DNA of 64,000 bases from Sinotaia quadrata (Eukaryota; Mollusca; Gastropoda; Architaenioglossa; Viviparidae), in assembly GCA_028829895.1 (NCBI GenBank), contig CM054182.1, forward strand, positions 11,315,501 through 11,379,500, written 5' to 3'. The notes below the pieces were generated by a model. It was given only the letters and a program-made list of their open reading frames with translations, was not told the DNA's origin and made no database searches. Shown here piece by piece: positions 1 to 13,200 of the stretch. Positions within the stretch are counted from its first letter, which is position 1. Every line of letters starts with the position of its first letter. Position numbers and translations under genes: made by a program.

Positions 1-1007
1 TATTTGGCAATAGACATTAGAGCAAACCATTTTACAATGACAAAGATATTCCAACACCCTCTGTAGTACAGGAAATTAAACATAAGTCAACTGTGCACCA
101 AGCTTGCTCATAAATTACCACACTCCACACATGCTTTTAGTCTTTCAACTGGTCTCTTGTTGAAAATGCATGTCAATACATTCTACCAGCTAAGGTTGTA
201 TATATATATTTTAGGCCTTAGTAATGTATTTTTAGTTTTAGTTTTTATATATAGCTTCATTGATTATATAAATTATCCTGACGAGATTTTTATCCCTCTT
301 TATTTTGATTTTTTGGTTTTCTATGTAAACATTACTAGTCATGGCATGATATGTTAAAATAATATACTTTATTTTACTACCTTTGTTTCACCTAAGTGCC
401 TGAATGAACTTTTGTTTTGGGTTGACCTCGAAGGGATTTGGTTCCCCTCCAGGATTCTGGGATCTGATCACTAAATTGGACCACTTAATATCAAAGCAGG
501 GAATATCAGATACTTACAGTTTTATTGTTGGATTTTGCTGCTTATTGATTCTCAAAACATACTTCTTATAGTTGTGAAAGAAATAACTATTGTTCTAGCT
601 TAACAAATTACTTCCCTTGCTTAATTAACCATTCAAATTAAACATTGGTTCCTTTATCACACATCTTTCTTTTTTCTTTTAAGTCATAAACCACTAGTAC
701 CATTGTAAAGCTATCTCTGTTCTGTTTTAATGGTTGGAAAATTCCCACTTATTGCATTTTACTTTAAATAAATTTATGTCTAACCTCTTCATTTAGAAGC
801 AGTCCACACATAAAAATATAGAAAGATTTATAAAGACTAAAGGGAGAATGCTTCTTAATGTTGAAGTTAGATCCAGTACTAAAGAAAATGCTTGTTGAGG
901 CCTCATGCCTAATAAACACTAAATGTAGAACCAAATGATATATAATGTAGGATTCATATTTAAGTATTATTATTTTCCGTTTAGTTGTTTATTTTTATTC
1001 TTTGCAG
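1..1007. other. 5' window edge, presumed intron of caspase gene 1
   Basis: No coding exon is recognisable here. I looked for the counterpart of the 45-bp exon that precedes the death-domain exon in the second caspase gene and did not find it, so the upstream exons (including any DED exons) should lie before position 1. The DNA is AT-rich and unremarkable. The polypyrimidine stretch and CAG acceptor ending at 1007 define the next exon. Confidence 0.5.
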
Positions 1008-1244
1008 CAAAGTGTTGGATAGATATCCATAACAACTTAGGATTACCAGCATTCCCAACTGCAAGTGGAGCTTCTTACAGCGAGCGGCCACAGACGGGCA
1101 AAATAGTGCTTAATCACTGGTTGAACCATTCAGACACAAAGAAAATGGATTTCAGGTCAGCTCGAATCCACTTTTTAAGAGCATTGGATAGTGCTGGAAG
1201 AACACTCATTGGAAAGGACCTTGCAAAGAATCTTGGTTTAAACT
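1008..1244 (+). other. Exon encoding a death-domain-like fold (caspase copy 1)
   Basis: A 237-bp exon, phase 1 at both ends, aligning with the exon at 29629-29871 of the second caspase. Visible landmarks are a Trp followed by NNLGL (helix-2 pattern), a second Trp in LNHWL (helix 4), [10 protein letters not shown] (helix 5) and LAKNLGL (helix 6). This spacing is typical of death domains such as those of FADD and receptor adaptors, and does not match a DED. The donor is GTACGT. Assignment rests on motif pattern only. Confidence 0.7.
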
Positions 1245-4200
1245 GTACGTCATTAAAATGGCAATTTTCCTGAATACAATCAGATACCTACTGCACTAAT
1301 GTTGTTAATCTTCTCACCTGATTACTAGAATTTAAAATGCTTATTACTAGATCTTGGGATTCCATAATAATCATAAAGAAAACAAAATGGAAGAACTTCT
1401 TAATGATTTATAAATCAACCAATCAGAATCAATATCTTTTTTATTTCTGACAGTGATAAGTCACATTTCTTAACTGTTGTGGAAAATTCAAGATATTTTG
1501 CGAGAGCATTGATTTTTATTGAATGTTTTATGACTTCTGCTGCTGTCTTGTTAGCATTCTTTCATCCTATCACTATTATCTTTTGAAGTAAGATATATTT
1601 CTTTCTTTCATTGTCTGGCTAACACCCACCTATAGTCTATAGATGGGTGTTAGCCATTTACTGCTACAAATTTTGTGTCTGCATTCTACAGTTTTATTTT
1701 TAAAAAATGGACAAGACTTATTCAACCAAACCCACAATATGCTCCAAAACCCAAGTTTTTCATGAGACATATAGAGTTACAACTAGCCACATAAAAGCAA
1801 TTAATTTAACAGTAAAATAACAGCTTCTCAAAAATATAACTATCCCCAAAAACATGTTCTCAAGCTTTAGTAAAATGAATACCTCTCAACATAAGAGGAT
1901 TATAGACTTTTATTTCCAAGTAACATTTGGGTATATGTTTCTTATATATGATCATCATTATTCATATATGATTAAAAGTATCTATAACAAATCAGTTTGT
2001 TTCCATGTTTTCGTTTTAGTTTATTAGTATTCCAAATACACATATTTTTGTATTAAGACATCATTTGGTTTGAACTAAATCAAACCTGGAGCTATATCCC
2101 ATTTTAGATGAATCAAGCTAACATGGAGACTTGAAAAATATTCCTTAACAGAGTCCCCCCACAATTAGTAATTTTTCTGTAGTGTTTTAACTTTTAAAAC
2201 AGTTGTAAGTGCATAACTACTACTAAGCAGTTAGAGCTAATAGCACACTGTACAATTTTCTTCCTGTCCTGGCTGAATGTCATTGAAGACAAATCTGACA
2301 GTGACTTCTCTTCACAGATAGTTGGCACACTTATTTCTTTATTTTCCAAGCCCACATAGATTTTTTCAATCCCCTTTCCCTAATCCAGACATTTGTTTTG
2401 TTCCAAGCACACATACATTTTTTATATTACCTTTCTTTGTTCCAGACAAATTTGTTTTGTTCCAAGCACACATACATTTTTTATATTACCTTTCTTTGTT
2501 CCAGACAAATTTGTTTTGTTCCAAGCAAACATAGATCCTTTGATATTCCCATTCTTTGATCCAGGCACATTTGTTTTGTTCCAAGCTGGCATGCATCTTG
2601 TTTATATTCCCTTTCCCTAATCTAGACATTTGTTTTATTTCAAACATACATAGGTTTGCTTATCTCCCCTTTCCATGATCCAGACACATTTGCAAAAGAT
2701 ATTTTATCATCTATTTTGGAAAGCGTGATTACTTATACCATCGTTCTGCCTGTCTAATTCCCAGAAAGTTAGTGAAACTTCTACAGTAATGGATAATACC
2801 TTTTTACTTATAGCATAAGCTCTGGTAGTGCCTCAAAAACTACCAGGCTTGCTCAGCAACCTTGAATGTCAGTTTACCATCCAATTCAAGTCAGCGATGT
2901 AAAGGAAGTTATTTGAGTATTTTCAGTAGCACATCCAGCAGAAAATCAAGTACTCAGAAAGTGTATCAAACAAAATGGTGTCTGTGTTATAACTAGTGCT
3001 CATCCAGGAGATGCAAATATATTTATTGCGATTCTGGCACTTTTTTTCATTTTAGCAGTTTGAAGGCAGAAACTGACAGCTCTCACCATTAAAGGATCTC
3101 TGCATGCTGACAGTTTTAGACATATTAATATCTGTAATCTAACCTCAGACCTAATCTTATTATTGATCTAGGAAAGAAAGAAAAGAAAGAGCCTTTTAGG
3201 ACTCAGTTCTCTATTTCCTGCCTGATAAATTAGACTTAAATTCTCAAACATTCAAACCCTACATGAGGTTGAGGTTAGGCTTTGACATTTAACCCATTTT
3301 GGCATCTGGCATTTTCAGTCAAAGAAATACACTGTTTGTCTGGAGACTTCAGTAGCCATGTTGTTTTTTTTAAAATAGGATGGCTCTTTTAAATTCTCCC
3401 TTTATTCACAACAAAAATATGCATTGCCATCACAGGGTAATCAATCTATTTTCAACAGAAATAGACAAAACTCCCACTGGCACGACCCTTTGAGAGTTTT
3501 CAAAATATATCTGTACTAGTATAAACCTCTTGGATTCTTGGCTACTGTATGTAACACATTTTCAACCCAGTGAAAGATGTTTGCAGCCAGACAGTTCCAT
3601 CTTGGCTTAAGTTACTTCTCAAGGATTAATGTAATTATGTTGTGTCATTTTCAGTACAAGTGCATTAGATTCAAGACTTCCCCCCCCCCCCCAGATTTTT
3701 AGAGGAATGCAGTCCTGAAAGATCTCATGCTGTCATTTGGTTACTAAGCCCCATCATTTTTACAAGATTTTACTTGGAGGTATTGTTGGCTTGCTTCTGA
3801 TTCCTCTTTAAGATCTCTTTCAGTCACTCAAACTTGCTCCTTTCCTTAGTAAATATTAAATAGAAATTTTTGCCCTGTACTGTTTTATCTGTGCCTGAAT
3901 GCTCTTCATTGCGTATTTATTTGTCTGGAAATTAGAAATTATATTCTCCTAATATTCTGGATAATGGGTTATATGATGTTGGAAAAACTGTATTTTTTAA
4001 TGTTAAATAAACATATTCTCCTAATTACTTACAAGTACCGGACACCTACAACTATGTATCTCTCCCAACCACCATATATTTTGTTTTTCTGCTAGTGTTG
4101 ACCTTGCAAATCAGGTACTACAGAAAATAGACTGCTCTGGGAGCAAGGACTGTTAACTCTTGAAGAAGTTCTTCACTTCTCAATCTTTTCAACTGTGTGA

Positions 4201-7200
4201 TTTCATGGAATCCCAAATAGCTATGTTAAATTTGTATGCCTAATTACATACTAAGTACCCAAATGCTAGTATGTTAGATATCTGGTAAGTATTCAGGATG
4301 AACTTGTATTTAATCTTCTTTTTTTATTTTGTCTCTTTGGTAACCTTACATGTTTCCTATTATTCTTTATGCCATTTTTGGTCTTCATATTATCTTTGTT
4401 AACTTGTTATATTGGTTTCTTATTATATTATTATTTTTTTATTTGATTATTATTTCTTATTTGGGCTTTTAAAGTGTAAATGCAGTCACAGATTTTTTAA
4501 AATATTAGTTGTATTGAAGCTGTCATGTGACTTTTATGCTAAATTGTGCTAAGACATTTCAATAAATTAGAAACATTTGTGTACTCTTTAGGAATCATTT
4601 ATCTTTTAATAAGACAAATGCTGTTACTGTGGTTGTTACTGATGATTTTATTTCTGTTCACTGCTGATAAAAATTCATTGACTCTCGGTTATCTAGATTA
4701 AAGGTGAATGTGATGGATAATCCAAACACAAATAATTCACTGCCATTTAGAAAACTATGCATTGTAATAGATTTTTTCAGCATTGCTTAGGAGATTGTAA
4801 AATAAGCCAATTAAAACACTATTTAGGATATAGAAAAAGTAACCTCAACCATTATTTTAATACAGTAGAAGGCATTGATAGCTCGGAGGTCCCTTTAAAG
4901 TTTAATCCCAAGTTTACAAAATTTCACAAATGCAGTGAAAAAAGACATTGCTTTGGTCATGAGTGTTTATCAATTTGATGACATTTGCCAATAAGAATCA
5001 TTTGTCATTATGGTGATGTTTGCTAGATTCTTTCACTGGTTCCATTCGGAGCAGATAATCCATCACTGAATAATCAAGTTGACTGTAATTTGTTATTTCA
5101 TCATTAAAATCTTTTAGTTCTTTAGAAATTGGGATTGCAAAATAAGCTGCATGGGGAAAAAATATTGCTTTTTTTAAATATGCACGCAAAACAGAAATTC
5201 TCATAATGAAAAATGAATAATTTTTCTTCAAAATTCATGCTTCAATCTCGCCTCTTTGTCAGATCTATTAGTAGTGTGAGATGATGTCATTTCTTTGTAG
5301 AACTTATGTGAGTTTTTTTCAGAGAATCAATGTGAAAATGTAAGAATAAGCAAACATGTAGCTTTTTCCTTTCTTAATAGATGACAAAGACATCTGTCTG
5401 AAGACACCAACACAGGCATCCAATGAAACTTCCAGTCAGGGTAAGTTCTCTTAAACAGAATTCCTCTAGGGAACTCACCTATTAGCACCACTATGTACCA
5501 GCTGAGGTAAAAAGAAAATTGTCTGTATAGTCTTAATTTGTACTGTTACAGATGCTTCAGTTGATAATAATAATGAGGGCAGTTAACCTTTACAGAAAAA
5601 TCTGAGTGATTTTTACAGTACTAAATAGTAATGCACAATACAACAAAAAAACCCCTGAACATTTATAGGTTTTCCTTGATTTATCACTTTTTGTTTATGC
5701 GAAAAGTATATTTTACTAATGATTTTTCTCTTTGCAATCAGAATTTCAATCCTATGAATGTTATCTCTTCCAAATGTGCTGTCAGTCGCTGACCTTAATT
5801 AATTAAAATATACTTCGACAAGAACTATTTTGGGTGACAGACTGGTCTATTGGCTCATTAATATGAGCTACCAGGCAGAAAGTCATCTGCCAACATATAA
5901 GGACAGAGACAATACAATAGATTTAAGTGGGATGCCTTGGTGGTATTCTGACTGTCCTGATTGCTATATTAAGTGGAATGTTATTTCTTCTATAGGGTCA
6001 GTGATTTCATTTGTTGCTGTGTTGTATTTTATAGTGATTGTTTGGGAGGCATTAGTGTTGCAGCGAGGTGTTGTTTGAAGTTTACATTCAGGGACATCTT
6101 TGAGTGGGATAATATTTTACCTGCTGATTTTCATAATCCATCTGAAACTGGTGCTTTAATTATTTTAGTTAAGATATATGAGTTTTTTAGGGCAGTTAGG
6201 ATTTCAAGATGTTGCATCTCCCATAATAGAGGAGTTAATTTTTTTCCATGATCATGCAATGATAATTTTGATTATGATTATTAGATTTGTTGGTTATGCT
6301 GCTTTGTTATTAATGTTAAATAGACTAAGTTGTCAATCATTATTTAAGGGGCAGGAGATTGAGACTATTCGAACAATTATCCTGGCTGTGATTTTAGTTT
6401 TTGGGGCTTTGGTTTCATTATGGTTGTTATATTTATTGGATGGGGTTGGGGATTGCAGTTTAAGTATAAAGGGAGTGGGGCACCATAAAGATATGAATAT
6501 TCTGATTTTTTAAATGTTGAATTTATTCATATATGATTCCAATAAATGATTTGAGTTTTGGTGATTTTCATTTGTTGGAAGTTGATCATTGTGTTGTTTT
6601 ACCTATAGGGATAGATGTGCATGTGTTGATTACATCTGGTGATGTTATTCATTCATGGGCTGTTCCATCCCTCGGTGTAAAGGTTGATACTGTTCCAGGT
6701 CATCTTAATCAGCTTTGGTTTATATTAAATATCCTGGTATTTTTATGGGCAACATTCTGAAATTTGTGGTGCTAATCATTCATTTATGCCTTTTATTGTT
6801 GAGGCAGTTTCGTTAGTCTTTTATTAGATGAGTTATTTTTATGACTAAGAAGGGTTAAGTCATAAAGTTAGTTAAAGAATAATTTTAGGTTGTCAGTTTT
6901 AAGTTGCTAATAAAATTTACTACTTTATATTATGTCACAACTATCACCATTGAGATTAATTCTTCCTTTTTTTTTTTTTTTTTGTTCTTTTGGGCTATGG
7001 TTTATTTGATGGTTTAGGAAGGTCAAGTTTAAATTAGAGGTTAAAGAAACTAATGATAGTTTCAAAAATAAATGGTAATGATAAAGAATGCTTGTGGATA
7101 TCATTTCTGTTTTTGATGATCATAATCAGGTTTTTACGTCCTTTTATATTTTGTTGTGGGTTTTTAGGTTAATTATTATTATATTGATTAGTTCAAGATT

Positions 7201-10200
7201 GTGGGGGATTTGGCTTCATGAATTAGAGTAATTAATGTTTTAAAAGATATAATTTTCGATCTTTTGGTTTAATTTTGGGTGGATTTTAAAATTTAATTAT
7301 GTCTTTGTTTTTATTTTTAATTTTAATAAATTTAAATGGTTTAATTCCATATATTTTTAGGACGACTAGGCATTTAGCTGTTTCATTTTCATTAGGGTTT
7401 CCATTATGAATATCATTAGTTTTACCTGGTGGTTCTTATAATACAAGATCGTTTATTGATTCTTTTCTTCCTATAGCTCCTGCTATCCTTTTTTAGCGAT
7501 TATTGTGACTTAGGATTAGTGTGTGATCAATTACATTGGCTGTTCAGTTAATTGCTAATATAAGTGCCGGTCATATTGCTTTGACTGTAGTTGGAAATTA
7601 TTTAATGTTTAGGATTTTTATAGGTTCTATTTCTCTTAATTTTAGTTTTTATTCAAGTGATATATATATACTTGTTTTGAGTTTGGGATTAGTTTAATTC
7701 AGACATTTATTTGTTTATTAATTACTTTGTATTTAGATGATCATCCTCATTAATTTTGCTGTGGTAGCTTGAATTTTTTACAGTGCTTTTTACCCCCGCA
7801 TAAAAATAATTAATTTTATTATTTATTTATGTAAGAAAATCGCTTTCATTTTGAGGTATGAGCCTAATAGTTTATATTTGTTTATTTTACATTAAAGTGG
7901 TTTAGTTAAGGGTGTTATGTTTATGTTGGTAGACTGTAGATTTATAAAAAATTGACACTGCTATGGTCCATTTACCAATCTTGTTGTGTGGGATGGGGTA
8001 ATTTGGGAAAGTGGCCCATGTATCAAGAAAAGAAAAAGTTTCAATATTGAACTGAGTGAATTTCTTTTTATTTTTTTTATTTATTTTATTTATTTATTTT
8101 TATTTTTTTTTTGGGGGGGGGGGGGATATTCTTGTATTTAAATAATCGAATTTAATTATTTGTTGAAATTTATTTTTACAAAACATGCAATTTGTATATT
8201 TTGTTCAGTTTCAAAAATTTTGCAGAAAAGACTGGTTAGAGTGTGTATGCATTTTGTCTGTATGTATGTGGTGCTTGTATGTACATGTTTTGATTGAAAC
8301 TGCCTGAATGCTTTTTCATTGTGGTTTTATATCTTCAGGATCAGCGGCACACATTTCTGAAGTTATGTTATTCCAACAGGGTGCACCAGCACCAGGTGAG
8401 AGAAAGTTCTATTTTATAAATGTAATGTGGGAAATATTTTATCTAAGACATTCATGAACCAAATGAGATTGTGTGCTTTCGTGGGGGGGGGGGGGGGGGG
8501 ATGTGTCTATGAGCAAGTTAACAAGTAAGCATTTGCTCACTATTTTTATTTTGTACAAGAGGGTTCTGCCATTCTGCCAATGTATAGATTTAAGCAATAT
8601 TTTACTATAAATATTAAAATTTCAAAATATTTTGGATTTTATGCCTTTTGAACGTAAATTTTAGGTTTAAATTTGAATAACATTGTATTTACTGATTGAC
8701 ATTGACATTTAATTGACAGTAGTCCATCTGCTCAAGCTAAATCTTTATTGAGCCTTCTTAACAGGACTTTAAAACAAACTCCAGACGTTTTCATATATAA
8801 CACTGACAACACAATAAGTATTCTAATTACTATTTGATGCTGCTTTCATATATAACACTGACAACACAATAAGTATTCTAATTACTATTTGATGCTGCTT
8901 TCATATATAACACTGACAACACAATAAGTATTCTAATTACTATTTGATGCTGCTTTCATATATAACACTGACAACACAATAAGTATTCTAATTACTATTT
9001 GATGCTGCTCTCATATATAACACTGACAACACAATAAGTATTCTAATTACTATTTGATGCTGCTTTCATATATACCACTGACAACACAATAAGTATTCTA
9101 ATTACTGTTTGATGCTGCTTTCATATATAACACTGACAACACAATAAGTATTCTAATTACTATTTGATGCTGCTTTCATATATAACACTGACAACACAAT
9201 AAGTATTCTAATTACTATTTGATGCTGCTTTCATATATGTAACTGATTCTAAGCTAATGATTTATTTTTTAATCTATAATTAAGTTAACAGCTGCATATT
9301 CTTTTTATTTTAAAAATTAAAAAAATAATTCATTTCTTTTATTACCATGAATATCTGCATCTTATCAATTGTGACTGTTATCATTAAGAATCTGTATGGT
9401 TATAATACTCTGAAAATAACACAGCACCAATAAATTGTTGTATTCTCATTGTCATAGTTTTAGAAAACCAGATTAGGCAGTTGAATATAATCCCATCTGA
9501 GACTCCTATCATCCCAAGATACAAGATGGATGCAGTCCCCAGAGGTATGTTATATTTTGGTACAGCATTTCATTTTCAATATTTCTTAAGAGAATCTTAA
9601 AACTTGCCTCATTTTTATGTAAAAGTCTTATTCATTATTATGCCTATCTCTTAAAAATGTCATCTTTCAACCATCAATTCAAAAATGGCAGAAGTGATTG
9701 AATAAATGAATATATTCAGAAAAGAATGCATTTCACTCACTCTGTAAATATAAATATGGTGGCTTAAAACAATTGAACATACACTCCAAAACTGTCAAAT
9801 ATTAGGCCCCGAAAGATCTTTCACTGAATATCTAATTGATAATGACATCCCATCTACACTAGCAGTTTTTAACCTCCCCAAAAAGAGCACCAGCATGAGT
9901 GCCTGAGTAAAATAAATAACTTAATCATCAATCACCCAATACACAAACAACTAACTGTAAATAGGAAAGTAGTGATGGGAAGCCAAACTGTGTGATATTT
10001 TCAGCAATGAGGCCCAACCATTTGACTCCTTTAAATAAGAAGGAGGAATGTGAGAATTAAAAAAAAAAGCACACAAATAATGAAATAAATAAATAAAACA
10101 AAGTAAGATTAAATATTCAATGCACCCACTGCCATAAATATCTAGGTGGTCCAATATGCCTCATTATGAAATAGATGGTGAGTACTGGGAAGCTCTCTGT

Positions 10201-13200
10201 CTGGACAATTATATTCTGAGTATGTATATAACAATATCCCATTCAGGGCCAAGCAAATATATATTTTTCATAATTTCAGTCTTCTATAATTTTATTTTTA
10301 TCCTAACAGTTGCTGGCTTTGTCTGTCAGCAAGTTGGGAGTGAACCTGACATGAGGCAAACTCCCTAAAATCCAGCCCAGGAGAGGGACTGGATGGAGTA
10401 GCCCAAAACAAAATACTAAAAATAATGGATCTGGTGCACTCCATCAATGCAATACTTGGATTACTTTTAATGTTTTCTGTTTCAGGAATTTGCTTCATAA
10501 TAAACAACAAAGACTTTTATCAGGAGCCCAATGTTCCTGGTGCCAAACTGATGCCAAAAAGAGATGGCACTGATGTGGACAGAGGTATATTGCTCCTTAA
10601 AAATTATGTTTTAATCTTCCTTAGAATTCATTTTTTTTAAAATTTAAATAAAAAATTGATTGTACCCAATATTATGGTAAGGCTTTTTTTGTTGTTGTTG
10701 AAAAAATGGCATAGAAAAGCATATTTGAAGCAGCTTATTTCAGTCATGCAACTAGATGTGCATACTATAGAAAAATAATGTGATAATTTCACATATATGT
10801 ATGTACATATCTACCAGGTGGAGATTAAAGTTTTCACCAGATAACATGCCCTTTGTTGAGAGTAATCTCCCTTAGAAATGGTCTAACAAGATTATATCCT
10901 TTGGCATGTTTTGGACATTCTCCAAGCCAAGGCAGTACAATTTTCAGATTTTCTAAAGTGTCAGCTTTATTCTTTTTTTAAATTGTTCTGTTAGTTATTC
11001 TTTGTTACTGTTTGTCTATCTCAAAGTCATTGTAAGGCATATTTTTATTGTGCTTTTTGCTGACACTCTTTGCTGTTTGTTTCTTTTGTTCATTCAATTC
11101 AGCCACAGCTAACTACCTTTGTTTTGAATATAGCTGCAACAAACTTTGTGAATATTCATGTTTTACATTAACTAGAGGGACAACACAATATGCATTTAAC
11201 CATAGTCTGAATTCAGTAGTGTTGTTTAAGATTGATTGTTTCATTAACAGTAGTGTTACTGCAACATTCTTTGTGAATATTCTTGTTTTTGCATTTACTA
11301 GATGGAAAACATAATAAGTATTAACCATAATCTAAAGAACTTCAAAACAGACCTGGGAAAAGACTAGACTTTTTTCAGTAAAAGTATTCATGTAACAGAT
11401 TTCTTTTAATTGATGTTTTTTCTGTGTGCCTTGCTTTTGTTTAGCATCATTACTCCTGACCCATATTACATTTTACCTCGATTGTTTTTCATTCATGACT
11501 CATTTTATATTTCACGTTTCACCTCTATCATTTTGACTCATTTTATTTTTCACATTTCATCTCAGCAATGTATAATTTTGGCTCATTGTATATTTCACAT
11601 TTCACCCTAATTATTTATCATTCTTAGCTCATTTTATATTTCACATTTCACCTCAATTATTTATCACTTATATCATTTTACATTTCAATTTTACCTCCAT
11701 TGTTTATCAGTCTTGCTTTCTAAAATGAAAAATTCTTGTCATATGTAAGGCACGAGATACATTCTTTGGGATCTTGCTTCATCAATCACCCTCTATGCAT
11801 TCAAATCCATTTTTGTTAAATACTGCTTAAAAAGCTAATTTACTGTCCTAAAAAAAAGCACTGAACTGTGTTAAATCCTGGAGTAGTAATAGTTTGATCA
11901 TTAAGAGTACTTGTAAACATTCATTTGCTTTTTTTTACCCTTTCATTCCAACATGATACAAATCATTTTATTTGCTTTCAGACAAACTTAAACAGACTTT
12001 TGAGAAGCTGGGTTTCATTATCATTCCTAAAGATAATCTCACGGATAAAGACATGATTAGGGAAATGAAAATTATGAGTTTAACAGACCACTCTGCATAT
12101 GACTGTTTTGTATGCTGTATTCTGACGCATGGTGTGCTTGGTTCTTTGTACGGAATAAATGGGATAACCACTCCTATCCGGGATTTGACAGGACCTATGC
12201 GAGCCCAATCCTGTCCTACCTTGGCGGGAAAACCCAAACTCTTTTTCATGCAGGCTTGCCAAGGACGTGATAAACAAACAGGTGAATTTATCATTTGTCT
12301 TTTATGCTAATATAATTCGAGCTAAAGATTTGAATTATTACATTTTATTATGCTAAATTTAGTTTGCACATTTAATATAGAGAGAGTGGGAATTATTATA
12401 GGTTTTTGCAAGAAGAGACTTTACATTTTATTTTTAGTTTCCATGGGGAAAAAATTTTAATTTGAGAGGATAAAGTTAAACTAGGTTTACAAATTCTCAG
12501 AGTTTCTATGGTGAACTCCACAGATGTTCAGCTCTATGATAGATACGTAAAACTAGTTTGGTCAGTGCAGTCAGAGAAAATTTGTTAACAGTTCATCTAA
12601 AAATTATTGTTATAAAGAGCCTGACACATATCCATGGTGTTTTGTGTGTGGACTCTGTGACAACACCTATACAGGTCCTGTATGAATCTGACTAGCCATG
12701 CTTCCTTTTGTCAGAATGTGGGGTGGTGGTGACAAGTTGTTTTGTGATTGATTTCAAGGTGTTCTAATGTTCTGTACTAACTCATTATTTATATTTAATT
12801 TCAAGCCATTCTAATGTTCTGTACTAACTTATTATTTATGTTTGATTTCAAGCCATTCTAATGTTCTGTACTAAATCATTATTTATGTTTGATTTCAAGG
12901 TGTTCTAATGTTCTGTACAAACTCATTATTTATGTTTGATTTCAAGCCATTCTAATGTTCTGTACAAACTCATTATTTATGTTTGATTTCAAGCCATTTT
13001 AATTTTCTATGCTTCTTCATTATAGGAATATTTAAGCTAAGTCTACATTCAATCTTTGTATTAATTGAGCACAGGGCATAAAAAGTTGAACTGTATTCCA
13101 TTTAAATGAATACCAGAATGATGAAGTAGGCGACTGTAAAATGAACTTGCTGAGGAATAACAATGAAAACAGCCTATTTATAATATAATGAACTTTACAG

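Larger units (their letters stand above)
5918..7965 (+). other. Nuclear insertion of mitochondrial DNA (NUMT), about 2 kb
   Basis: A collinear mitochondrial segment inserted in the intron between caspase-1 exons 5381-5440 and 8339-8395. It reads COX1 C-terminus, COX2, tRNA-Asp, ATP8, ATP6, and a tRNA-Met-like sequence on the opposite strand. Reading it requires the invertebrate mitochondrial code (TGA=Trp near 6076, AGG=Ser and TGA=Trp in the ATP6 part). Single-base deletions (near 6103 and 6728) and an expanded T run in ATP8 show that it is not functional. The left breakpoint is at about 5918, where COX1 homology begins abruptly; the right end, about 7965, is uncertain. Confidence 0.93.

Noticed and set aside
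1..1007. Search for a DED or first-helix exon of caspase copy 1
   Set aside because: The only acceptor/donor pairs found give stops or no resemblance, so no exon is claimed.
6178..6760. COX2 ORFs as a functional nuclear-encoded oxidase subunit
   Set aside because: Frames are broken by single-base deletions, mitochondrial-code codons are present, neighbours are other mitochondrial genes, and no targeting sequence or promoter is seen.
8791..9238. CRISPR-like 55-bp periodicity
   Set aside because: The whole unit is repeated with no spacer variation; intronic minisatellite.
11968..12294. Minus-strand ORFs opposite the catalytic caspase exon
   Set aside because: Antisense shadow of the conserved protease exon 11982-12281.
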